A stretch of 44,617 nucleotides of DNA, taken from positions 1 to 44,617 of IMG/VR virus record IMGVR_UViG_3300022074_000096; one strand, written 5' to 3'. Positions within the stretch are counted from its first letter, which is position 1; every line of letters starts with the position of its first letter. The notes beneath the pieces are model-generated. The model saw only the letters and a program-made list of their open reading frames with translations, was not told where the DNA came from and searched no databases. This DNA comes from a virus. This document shows, one piece after another, positions 20,188 through 31,200 of the stretch. The position numbers were made by a program, and so were the translations under genes.

Positions 20188-23100
20188 TTATGCCTGCGAT
20201 TCTGCCCAAGAGATTCTAGATGCAACCTGGAATGCTGACGTTTTATCGATTTGTGCCGTGTTAATAACGGAAGCAGCAATTGTAATAATATCAGGACCAT
20301 TCGGGAATACACCATCACCACCAAGAATTGAGTTACCTAAATCAGTCAAGGTGCTAAGATCAAATGCGTTTGAAGCCGTCAAGCGTCTTCCGTTTGCATC
20401 TTCAGAACCACCTGATGCTCGGAATTGATAGATCAAAGTTCCTTCTTCAATTGTATCTCCGGCATCATGTGCAATATACTGTGAAAGTGAAGGCGTTCCT
20501 ACATTGTCATAAGCCAAATTACTCAGAGAACCATTCAATACAACACTGATGTTAGCATCATGAGAAACTGAAATACCAAGTTCTTGCATCTTTAATTGCA
20601 TTCGGTTGATAATATCTCTTTCTCCCAACTCACCGATCAAATTATTATCAGCAGAAGGTGCAAGGCGAATACTAATTAACGGAATTCTTGAAGTAAGATC
20701 AACACCAGAAGCACCCACTGTTGGGGCACCAATGTTTACAGTGGTTCCACCAGAAACACTGGGATATGCCCCCGGTGCAGAATAACCAGTGCTTATTAAA
20801 ATGTAGACAAAGAAGCTACTTCCACTATATCCAGTAAATGCAACTGCCTCACCATTCAATGATCCATCCTCAGTGTATAGAGGAACACCAGTTTGGAACT
20901 TAGATGCGTCACTAGATGCAAATGGCAATCTTACATAATAATTGTAATATCTCCATCCAATTCTTTGAGAATATAAAGAAGAATTATTATTTGTATCAGC
21001 AGTATCTGCGTCACCGTTGGTAAAGGTTAGTGTTTTTCCTGATGCAGTGAAAAGGTAACTATCATCATCATCAAATCCACCATCCATAATAACAGAAGTA
21101 CCCCAGTGGAATAGGGAAGGAACATAGGTTGGGATACCTTTGTTTAGAACTTCATATCTTGCAGGAACGTTACCAGATCTCATATATGCTTCATTCAATT
21201 TATTGTTATGAATAAATTCGTGAGTATATTTAACGTGACCATAGGTGTCTTTAAATCCAAAGCGAATCTTACCTGCACCATACCAGGAGTAATCCATGTA
21301 TGCCATCTGAATCTTATTGATATCTAAGACATATCCAGAGGGACCAGATCCATCTGCTTTATCAATATTCCAATTGGATTGCTTCACTCTGGTGTCAACT
21401 GTCTTAGTAACAATGACACCAGCATTAGATGTTCCCCTATAAGAAGGTTGCATGTGTATTAATGTGTTAGATTCAATACTTGTCACCTTGTATGTTTGAC
21501 CACGAATAACAAGTCTATCTTCATTCTTCAATTGATCTACAAATCTTGTATTTAACCCAGTGATGGTATTTGAATTATTTTCGACCGTAACTGTTCCTGC
21601 TAACTGTGCAACAGAAGATCTTCTTACACAGAAAAGATCTTTTCCATCATATTCAAAGAAGAATCCATTTTGGAAATCAAATAATCCTGCACGAATTGCA
21701 GCATTTTTGTAACCAGAAATAACATAATCAATAAATCCACTTGGCGGAGATTGAGTTACAGAAGCACCACCAGTATAATTGAATGTAAAGTCAGTTGCTG
21801 AAGTGACTTTGTAGGATCCATTATATCCATTAGATGTATCTACATGACTTACTGCATTTGTAGCAATGGCAGTAACATTGTGTGCGGAAGTATTTGTAGA
21901 AGTTCCAACATCAACAACATAAGTATTAGTTGTTTTGGATATAATTGGCAGTCTTGCTCCACCACCGGCAGGGTCAGTAGATCTTGGATATGGGTGATCA
22001 TCTCCATAAGAGTTCAATGCACACCTAAGAGTGAATGAACCTTCAGTAAAGAACACTTCTTCGCCTACTTGGAATCCATGTCCATTTTGCGTGATTGTAA
22101 ACATGCCAGTGACTGGATCATAAGATGCTCCAGATGGTGTATGTTGTGATATTTCTTCAGCACCTGTAATCAATACAGTATCACCAGCGGAAAGACCGTG
22201 TGGATATTCAGTTGTCATTGTTATGGCAGAACCACTACCTGTTGCAAGTTGAATAGGTCTTGCTGGGTTAAAGTTAATCGCCATCGAGATCTGAATACCC
22301 TTACCTGACTGATAACGGAAATACTTTCTGGTTTGACGAACAATGGTAGAATCTGGTGATTTTCCTGCGGTAATTTCTACACCACCATCGAATGGTCTAT
22401 GTAAGAAAGTGCCATCTGCACGGACATTGACTGATGTATCTACATAGTGATTTACCGAAGTAAATGCTGTACCAACAGCACTATCAAGAGCAAGTGTAGT
22501 ATCACCTACAATTGATGTAATTAGTCTAGACTCATAATTATTAACAGCAGTTCCAATGGAAACAACATTAAAACTATCACCAATTTTATATGTTGATGTA
22601 AATCTTGTATCAGATCCACTGACGACGGAACTACCCTCCGCAATACTAACTAATCCTGGTGCAGCAACTCTTCCATTAATTGAAAATACTTGAAGATTAT
22701 AACTACCAGCACCTGATGGAACGCCAGTAATTTCATTACTTCCACCAATGGCATTGGTATATGTCGATGCCATCTGAATATGAACATCATCAATAACAAT
22801 TGCATAATATACCTGAGCGTTGTTGAGTCCAGGAACTGCAGCACCATTCGTAAGATTAAAGGTTACTTTTTGTCCATTTTGAAGACCATGACCGCCTGTA
22901 ATTTTTAGGTAATATAATGATTCATATAAAATAACATCACTATTGGTAAATTCTAAAGTTCTGGGTGGAATTTGTGTTCCAGCAGATATGGATAAAGATG
23001 TAGCACCAACTGAAGTAACATTATAATAATTATCAACAACTCCCGCAACTTGATCTGTTTCTATTTTTATAGGTGCAGTTCCAGCATTTACAAATTTAAG

Positions 23101-25194
23101 TTGTCCTCCAGCGATGCCATCTCTTAATCCTATTCGATTATTATCTAAACTAATCGCTCTTACTGTATTGACACCTACCGGATTTTGCCACACGGCATTA
23201 TTCAGATTAACAATTACTGCATTAACAATATTTTGCACAACTTGTGCGTGTGTATAAACATTGCCGGACGGAGCGCTTACCCAAAGAGAATATTGCAAGT
23301 CATATGGTATTAAGACTTCTATTTCCCAATGTGCGTTGTTTGCACCTTGATCGGGGAAAGTCAGGTATCTTGAACTTGCAAAAGTTCCACGATTTTGCCA
23401 AGAAATAGTATTTGGTTGTCCAGCAGTGTATAAAGCATCCCATTGACTATTCCTTAAGTTAATCTGATAGTTAGCATAGCAAGTATAGCTGGTGGTGTAA
23501 TAATCGTATTGAGAAACGTTATAACTATATTCCCATCCGCCACCGGCACTAAGGAAACTGGACTGGCTGTTGTAATAATCTCTATAAGAATATGGATATG
23601 ATCTAGCTGCATGATTATAATAATACCTATTATCTACTCTTTGAAGTCTTTTAATATCTTGGGTAGGAGTTTCTCTAGCTTCTTGTGGTAAATATTGATC
23701 CACCTTAATAATAAATGGTTCAGCAGCACCTGCTGTGTATGGAGTATTCTGTGACCACCAAAAATTTGTGCCCGCAAGTGATGACTTACCCTGCCCACCA
23801 ACATTGGTAAAAGTTCCACTTAAGTTTACAGCTTCGCCAGTAAGAAGATTATCTCTCGTCACTAAAGGATTAAATCTTCCACTCAAACTACCACGATATC
23901 GACCTTGATAACTACCACCTCCAGTTTGAACATTCCAATATGCATATCTTTGATAATCATATTGACCATATCTGATGTACTGATAGTGAGTAGCACCATG
24001 AAAAGTGAATTGTTGTCTATATGTGTTACTATATAATGCGTATTGATTAGTAGTGTTGGTGGTTATTAAGACACCATCTCGACCAGCAGCTGTTAATGCT
24101 GAGTGAATTGTTGTAACTGCTGATTTAACACCTTCATAAACAATATTAATTGTTTTATCATCTTGTGGTACAACAGTTCCTGTGGGTGTACTTGGTAATG
24201 CTCCACCAGACTCTGCATAAACTGTTAATCTTTGTCCTGAGTATAAATTGTGATTTTCTATGTAAATAGAGTTTGGACTTTGAGTATCACCTACTCCAAC
24301 AGTTTGAATGCCAGCATATCCATCAGCCTGAGTTGCCGTTGTATTTGATATCGTAAATTCTTTTTTACCTACAGTGTTTCTAATATAAACACTAGTGTTA
24401 GCACTAAGTCCATGTTTATAATCAGTTTTAATACTCAAATTTGAATTTGAGGCATTATCGGTTGCAATTCCTTCTTCTGGGTTGAATACAATATCAGATC
24501 CAGAAAAGAATGAACCTGGAATGACAGTTGCATATGCTGTCTTTACATTTCCGGTTGCAGATTGAATTGCAGATGCTCTATAAAGAAACTCTGTATTTTG
24601 TGGTGTAGCAACTACAACATATTTGCCATTTGCCGTTCTTGATGATGCACCTTGAACTTCAATAGGATCACCTATACCCAAGTCATGAGCAATCTGAGTC
24701 TTAACGGTGACTACATCACTGTTCTGAACAGTATTAATTTCTCTAATATCGCCAATAGATACACCAGATCCCCGTGTATACACTGAAGGAATATTATCTA
24801 CTAACTCAATTGTTTCCCATTTTGTTGGTTGTAGTCCATACTCAAAATCAGTATCAATTAGGTTCTGGGGATTTGATACTCTGAATTTGTGAACTGGATC
24901 AATTAATGATTCACCGGCATCAATTTTTGTATCACCACCATCATCAGCAAGAATTTGGAGTTCATCACTATCGCTCATTGCGGTAGTATTATACTCCAAC
25001 GTAATGGTGGTTTTATCTGTAAAAGTATCATAATATACAGTAGCACCAGCCGATGGATCTGCGAAATTATAAATGATTACACCATCAGTTGTATTGGTGA
25101 TAAGAATTAATTTTCTTACAGAATAGTTACCACCAATCTTGATAGTCTGTGCGGAAGCATCAAATTCGTAATTATAAACAAGTTTCTTTGCCAT
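20188..25194 (-). CDS. Large virion structural protein (1668 aa)
   Basis: Begins MAKKLVYNYEFDASAQTIKI. It is a beta-rich mosaic with repeated modules around HGLSAGD/HGLQNGQ/HDLGIGD (phrases that describe 'hole' turns with V/I-x-V strands), at about residues 170, 260, 780 and 1000. Tyr-rich stretches occur near 400-620. No enzyme motif is visible. A large baseplate or fibre protein is likely from length, composition, late promoter at 25223 and neighbours; cyanophages have very long proteins here. The ATG is inside TTATAAATGG. Confidence 0.7.
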   Translation of the reverse strand: MAKKLVYNYEFDASAQTIKIGGNYSVRKLILITNTTDGVIIYNFADPSAGATVYYDTFTDKTTITLEYNTTAMSDSDELQILADDGGDTKIDAGESLIDPVHKFRVSNPQNLIDTDFEYGLQPTKWETIELVDNIPSVYTRGSGVSIGDIREINTVQNSDVVTVKTQIAHDLGIGDPIEVQGASSRTANGKYVVVATPQNTEFLYRASAIQSATGNVKTAYATVIPGSFFSGSDIVFNPEEGIATDNASNSNLSIKTDYKHGLSANTSVYIRNTVGKKEFTISNTTATQADGYAGIQTVGVGDTQSPNSIYIENHNLYSGQRLTVYAESGGALPSTPTGTVVPQDDKTINIVYEGVKSAVTTIHSALTAAGRDGVLITTNTTNQYALYSNTYRQQFTFHGATHYQYIRYGQYDYQRYAYWNVQTGGGSYQGRYRGSLSGRFNPLVTRDNLLTGEAVNLSGTFTNVGGQGKSSLAGTNFWWSQNTPYTAGAAEPFIIKVDQYLPQEARETPTQDIKRLQRVDNRYYYNHAARSYPYSYRDYYNSQSSFLSAGGGWEYSYNVSQYDYYTTSYTCYANYQINLRNSQWDALYTAGQPNTISWQNRGTFASSRYLTFPDQGANNAHWEIEVLIPYDLQYSLWVSAPSGNVYTHAQVVQNIVNAVIVNLNNAVWQNPVGVNTVRAISLDNNRIGLRDGIAGGQLKFVNAGTAPIKIETDQVAGVVDNYYNVTSVGATSLSISAGTQIPPRTLEFTNSDVILYESLYYLKITGGHGLQNGQKVTFNLTNGAAVPGLNNAQVYYAIVIDDVHIQMASTYTNAIGGSNEITGVPSGAGSYNLQVFSINGRVAAPGLVSIAEGSSVVSGSDTRFTSTYKIGDSFNVVSIGTAVNNYESRLITSIVGDTTLALDSAVGTAFTSVNHYVDTSVNVRADGTFLHRPFDGGVEITAGKSPDSTIVRQTRKYFRYQSGKGIQISMAINFNPARPIQLATGSGSAITMTTEYPHGLSAGDTVLITGAEEISQHTPSGASYDPVTGMFTITQNGHGFQVGEEVFFTEGSFTLRCALNSYGDDHPYPRSTDPAGGGARLPIISKTTNTYVVDVGTSTNTSAHNVTAIATNAVSHVDTSNGYNGSYKVTSATDFTFNYTGGASVTQSPPSGFIDYVISGYKNAAIRAGLFDFQNGFFFEYDGKDLFCVRRSSVAQLAGTVTVENNSNTITGLNTRFVDQLKNEDRLVIRGQTYKVTSIESNTLIHMQPSYRGTSNAGVIVTKTVDTRVKQSNWNIDKADGSGPSGYVLDINKIQMAYMDYSWYGAGKIRFGFKDTYGHVKYTHEFIHNNKLNEAYMRSGNVPARYEVLNKGIPTYVPSLFHWGTSVIMDGGFDDDDSYLFTASGKTLTFTNGDADTADTNNNSSLYSQRIGWRYYNYYVRLPFASSDASKFQTGVPLYTEDGSLNGEAVAFTGYSGSSFFVYILISTGYSAPGAYPSVSGGTTVNIGAPTVGASGVDLTSRIPLISIRLAPSADNNLIGELGERDIINRMQLKMQELGISVSHDANISVVLNGSLSNLAYDNVGTPSLSQYIAHDAGDTIEEGTLIYQFRASGGSEDANGRRLTASNAFDLSTLTDLGNSILGGDGVFPNGPDIITIAASVINTAQIDKTSAFQVASRISWAESQA

Positions 25195-25222
25195 TTATAA
25201 AAACCAGAACACAATTTTTTAT

Positions 25223-25230
25223 TATTTATC
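25223..25230 (-). promoter_or_regulatory. T4-type late promoter
   Basis: Minus-strand GATAAATA, 28 nt upstream of ATG 25194 and just after the stop of the collagen-like gene. Confidence 0.7.
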
Positions 25231-25233
25231 GGA

Positions 25234-28200
25234 TTACAATGCAGCAGCAAGTGCAACTGTAAGTGCCAAACTGGTTCCTCCGCCACCACCACCACCTTGT
25301 CCTGCTACACCTTGAACACCCTGTGCAGCAATATCAGATGCATCAGCACCTTGAGCACCCTGAGAACCTGCAAGACCAGGGGCACCAGTATTTCCAGTTG
25401 TACCAGTTGCTCCTTGGAAACCAGAACCAATTGCTCCTTGGAAACCAGTATTTCCAAATCCACCTTGCGTTCCATCTAAACCTTGTGGTCCAACAGTTCC
25501 TTGTGCAGCAATATCAGATGCGTCAGTACCTTGAGAACCTGTCTCACCTTGAAGACCAACACCTGTAAGTCCTTGAAGACCTTGAGTACCACCCATAATT
25601 GTGATTCCAAGATCGTCGCCATTTGCCCATACCCAAGATTGGGAGGTTGAGTAACTATTATCTATATGATATCCAGCGTAATAGCGAACATTATATCTTC
25701 TTCCACCAGTAGCATTACCAGTGCTAATTAAATGGAATCTATCATATCCAAGTGAGTGACTGATAACTAGTTGACCATTTGTGATACCGGAATTGTGGGT
25801 TACTGTATTTCCATTCGAGTCAGTGTTACTAATAATGAATGAAAATGTACCCGTGGTATAGTTATTGGCGTTCACAAATTGTACGTTTCCAGTTGAAGCA
25901 GTAAAACTATTAGATGTTGAGTAATTCCAAATGTTACCATTTAATGAAGCAGAACCCTTAAGCCCCTGAACACCTGAAGGTCCTTGAAGACCTTGTGCAT
26001 TACCTGCCTGACCCTGTGTTCCAGCACCAGTTTGTCCTTGGATTGATGTTCCTTGAGAACCTGTTGTTCCTTGTGCATTACCGGCTTGACCTTGAGAACC
26101 ACTTGTTCCAAGTGTTCCTTGAACACCTTGACCACCAAGACCAGCAGCACCCTGAAGACCTTGTGCATTACCTGCTGCACCCTGGGCAGCAGTTGCACCC
26201 TGAGAACCTGTAGCACCTTGCAGTTGATTACCAAGAAGAGTCTTAACAATAATGTATTGATTGCCACCCATTCCTGAGTGCTGGGTGCAGTAATAATAAA
26301 GAGTGCTTGGTGCATCTACTGGGACAATAAATTCAACTTGTGCGCCACTTTGTCCTGGAGTTCCAACGACTGTGACACCAGAAGTATATTGACTTCCACC
26401 ACCATGAGTTCCATTCTGAGTAGTAGAGAATCTAAGTGGATGATTATTATTGGTGCTATGTGATTGATTAAAGACGTATTTCTGACCTCTTAAGAGATGA
26501 ATAGTTTGATGAGCACTATCAAGGAAGAATTTGTTTCCACCACTATTGGCAACAGTTACAGCAAACTCTTTTACAGTAACATGTGTTCCAGTTGGACCTT
26601 GAGTACCTAAGCTACCAGAAGCACCTTGGGCATTACCTGCTTGACCTTGAGAACCACCAGAACCTGATTGTCCTTGAACACCCGTACCACCACTATTACC
26701 TTGTGTTCCCTGAGCATTACCTGCTTGTCCTTGGATCGCAAGACCTCTTGTTCCTTGTAAACCTGTAAATCCTTGGGAACCAGAAGTACCGGACGTTCCC
26801 TGTGCATTACCCGCTTGTCCTTGAATAGCAAGACCTTGACTACCTTTAGTTCCCTGAGCACCAGAACTGCCTGTAGTTCCTTGTGCGTTACCAGCTTGAC
26901 CTTGAATTGAAGTTCCTTGAGATCCAGAACTTCCTTTCAAACCTTGAACACCAGAACTACCTGTAGTGCCTTGGGCATTACCTGCTTGACCTTGAATTGC
27001 AGTGCCCTGAAGACCTCTAGATCCTTGAATACCAGTAGATCCAGTTAAACCTTGAGCATTACCTGCTTGACCTTGAATTGCAAGACCTTGACTACCTCTA
27101 GATCCTTGAACACCAGAACTACCTGTAGTGCCTTGGGCATTACCTGCTTGACCTTGAATTGAAGTTCCTTGAGAACCAGTACTTCCTTTGAATCCTTGAA
27201 TACCAGTAGAACCAGTAGTTCCTTGAGCGTTACCTGCTTGTCCCTGAATGCCAAGAAGACCTCTAGATCCTTGAATACCAGTAGATCCAATTAAACCTTG
27301 TGCATTACCTGCCTGACCTTGGATTGCAGTTCCTTGAAGACCTCTGGTTCCTTGAAGACCTTGAATACCTGTCGTACCTTGAGCATTACCTGCCTGACCT
27401 TGGATTGCAGTTCCTTGACTACCTCTAGATCCTTGAACACCACTAGACCCAGTTAAACCTTGGGCGTTACCAGCTTGTCCCTGGATTGCAGTTCCTTGGG
27501 AACCTTTGACACCTTGAGAACCAGTAGATCCAGTTAAACCTTGGGCGTTACCAGCTTGTCCCTGAATTGCAAATCCCTGAATACCTCTTAGACCCTGAGT
27601 TCCCGTGCTACCAATAGTTCCTTGTGCATTACCTGCTTGTCCTTGAATACCAAATGTTCCTTGCGAACCTTTAAGACCTTGAAGTCCGGTGCCACCAGTA
27701 GTTCCTTGAGCGTTACCTGCTTGTCCTTGAATTGCAGCGCCTTGAAGACCTTGAAGACCTTGTAGACCTTGAAGACCTTGAGCATTACCAGCTTGACCTT
27801 GGATTGATGTTCCTTGAAGACCTCTAGTTCCTTGTAATCCTTGACTACCAGTTAAACCTTGGGCGTTACCAGCTTGTCCCTGGATTGCAGTTCCTTGGGA
27901 ACCTTTAAGACCTTGAAGACCCTGAAGACCTTGAGCATTACCCGCTTGACCTTGGATTGATGTTCCTTGAAGACCTCTGGTTCCTTGAAGACCTTGTACA
28001 CCGGCAGTACCCTGTGCAGCAGTAGATGTAATTGTAAGTTGTTTTGCAGTATATCCACTACCAACTGAATTGTGGGTTGTAAGTACAATTCCTGTTCCAG
28101 CAACAATTTTAAGTGCTTCTTCACCATCTGCTTTCAGAGTTGGTTGTCCGTCGATATACCATGGATTGAAGGTAGATCCAAGGTCAACAAAAACTTCTCC

Positions 28201-31200
28201 ACCACCGTTATCGGTGACGTTAAATCCACTATTATTATCAAATATAATAGTATTGACGTTATCAACATCAGGATTTGCTGCAGATCCACCCTGCCCTTGA
28301 AGATTTTTGACAGTTAGAGCAGCACCTCCACCACCTTCAAAGAATACTTCTGCAGTTCCTGTTCCAGAATTAAATGTTGCAGTAGATACTCCAGCACCCT
28401 TCAGAACAAGGGAAGAAGCATTTCCTAGGAAACTGCCTGCTGTAGATAATCCAATTGTATTAGATCCAGCAGTACCCTGAAGACCTTGGGCATTACCTGC
28501 TTGACCTTGGATTGCAGTTCCTTGAAGACCCTGAAGACCTTGTGTTCCTTGAGCATTACCGGCTTGTCCTTGAATTGAAAGACCTTGTGTTCCTTGTAAT
28601 CCTTGAAGACCCTGCAGACCTTGTGTTCCTTGAGCACTTCCTGCTTGTCCTTGAATTGAAAGACCTTGTGTTCCCTGGGAACCTTTAAGACCTTGAAGTC
28701 CTGTACCACCAGTAGTACCTTGGGATTCACCAGCTTGTCCTTGAATACCAAATGTTCCTTGTGAACCCTTAAGTCCTTGAAGTCCTGTACCACCAGTAGT
28801 ACCTTGGGATTCGCCAGCTTGTCCTTGAATGCCAAATGTTCCTTGTGAACCCTTAAGTCCTTGAAGTCCTGTGCCACCGGTAGCACCTTGAGCGTTACCC
28901 GCTTGTCCCTGGATTGCAAGACCTTGACTACCTTTAGATCCCTGAACACCAGTAGATCCAGTTAAACCTTGGGCGTTACCTGCCTGTCCCTGAATACCAA
29001 ATGTTCCTTGTGAACCCTTAAGTCCTTGAAGTCCTGTACCACCAGTAGTACCTTGAGATTCACCAGCCTGTCCTTGCAGACCTTGGATAGAAACACCTTG
29101 AGTTCCTTGAAGACCCTGAAGACCCTGCAGACCTTGGGCATTACCTGCTTGTCCTTGGATTGCAGTTCCTTGAGAACCTTTAAGACCTTGTAAACCTTGT
29201 AAACCTTGCGCATTACCTGCCTGACCTTGGATTGCAAATCCTTGGATACCTCTTAGACCCTGCAATCCTTGAAGACCCTGAAGTCCTTGTGCGCTACCTG
29301 CTTGTCCTTGGATTGAAGTTCCCTGTGAACCCTGAATACCTTTTAGTCCTTGAAGACCCTGAAGACCTTGTGCGTTACCTGCTTGTCCTTGAATTGAAGT
29401 ACCTTGAAGTCCTTGTAATCCTTGAAGACCCTGAAGACCTTGAGCATTACCCGCTTGACCTTGGATTGCAAATCCTTGGATACCTCTTAGACCCTGCAAT
29501 CCTTGAAGACCTTGCAGACCTTGTGCATTGCCTGCTTGTCCTTGAATTGAAGTACCTTGAAGACCCTGCAATCCTTGAAGACCCTGAAGTCCTTGTGCGT
29601 TACCAGCTTGACCTTGGATTGATGTTCCTTGGGTTCCTTGAGTACCTTTTAGACCTTGCAGACCCTGAAGACCTTGGGCATTTCCTGCTTGTCCTTGGAT
29701 ACTTGTTCCCTGTAAACCTTGAAGACCCTGCAATCCTTGAAGACCCTGAAGTCCTTGAGCATTACCTGCCTGACCTTGAATTGCTACACCTTGTAGACCT
29801 TGTAGACCCTGAAGTCCTTGTGCATTACCTGCTTGTCCTTGGATTGATGTTCCTTGAAGACCTTGCAGACCCTGTAATCCTTGGAGACCTTGCAGACCTT
29901 GCAGACCTTGGGCATTACCAGCTTGACCTTGGATTGCAGTTCCTTGAAGACCTTGCAGACCCTGAAGACCTTGAGCATTACCAGCTTGTCCTTGGATTGA
30001 TGTTCCTTGAAGACCTTGTAGACCTTGAGTACCTTTTAGACCTTGCAGACCCTGAAGACCTTGAGCATTACCTGCCTGTCCTTGGATTGAAGTACCTTGA
30101 AGACCCTGCAATCCTTGAAGACCTTGGGCATTACCTGCCTGACCTTGGATTGATGTTCCTTGAAGACCTTGAAGACCTTGTGTTCCTCTAAGACCCTGCA
30201 GACCTTGAAGACCTTGTGCATTACCAGCTTGACCTTGGATTGCAGTTCCTTGAAGACCCTGAAGACCCTGAAGACCTTGTGCATTTCCAGCAAATCCTTG
30301 GATTGCTACACCTTGATGTCCTTGTAATCCTTGAAGACCCTGAAGACCTTGTGTTCCTCTAAGACCCTGCAGACCTTGTAGACCTTGAGCACCCTGCAGA
30401 CCTTGCAGACCCTGCAGACCTTGTGCATTTCCAGCAAATCCTTGGATTGCTACACCTTGATGTCCTTGTAATCCTTGAAGACCTTGTAAACCTTGGGTTC
30501 CTTGGATACTTACACCCTGAAGTCCTTGTAAACCTTGAAGACCCTGAAGACCTTGTGTTCCTCTAAGACCTTGGGTTCCTTGGATACTCGTTCCTTGTAA
30601 ACCCTGAAGACCTTGAAGTCCTTGTAAACCTTGAATACCTCTGATACCTTGAACGCCAATATCTCCTTTATCACCAGTTCTAGCAAATGTTATAATTATA
30701 TCTTCACTACTACTGAAGGAATTAGCTGACCCAGATACCTTCGTACATGGAACTTGGAAATATCCGGATACTTCATTAATAGCACCATCAATCGTAAAGA
30801 TTGCATAATCACTAGCATCTAATCTATTTGATATTCTAAAGTGACCTTTAATAGTAGATGAGGAATCATCAATGGTTCTCAAATATTGTTGAATGTCTAA
30901 ATTATTTGTATCTCGATCATCAATATACATTGATGATGCTGAACTGAGAGAACTATTATTAAATTTTAAAAATCCACCACCAGGATCAGTGAGGGAAGTA
31001 TTTGTATTGAAAGAATAATTAAATGTTGCACCACCAAAGTTTCCATCATTACCTTTAACACCTTGAAGACCTTGTGTTCCAGTTTCTCCTTGAATGCCTC
31101 TAAGACCTTGAAGTCCTTGAGCACCCTGCAGACCCTGTAAACCTTGAGCACCCTGCAGACCTTGAAGACCTTGAGCACCCTGCAGACCCTGTGTTCCTCT

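Noticed and set aside
25193-25200. TATAAATG overlapping the start of the 1668-aa gene as a late promoter
   Set aside because: It contains the start codon itself, so transcription from it would miss the start; the box at 25223-25230 is correctly placed.
29232-30191. Long plus-strand open frame of 319 codons rich in Leu, Glu and Asp
   Set aside because: It is the mirror of the collagen repeats on the other strand; composition is set by the 9-nt unit. The same holds for the minus-strand Lys/Val-rich frames in this region.
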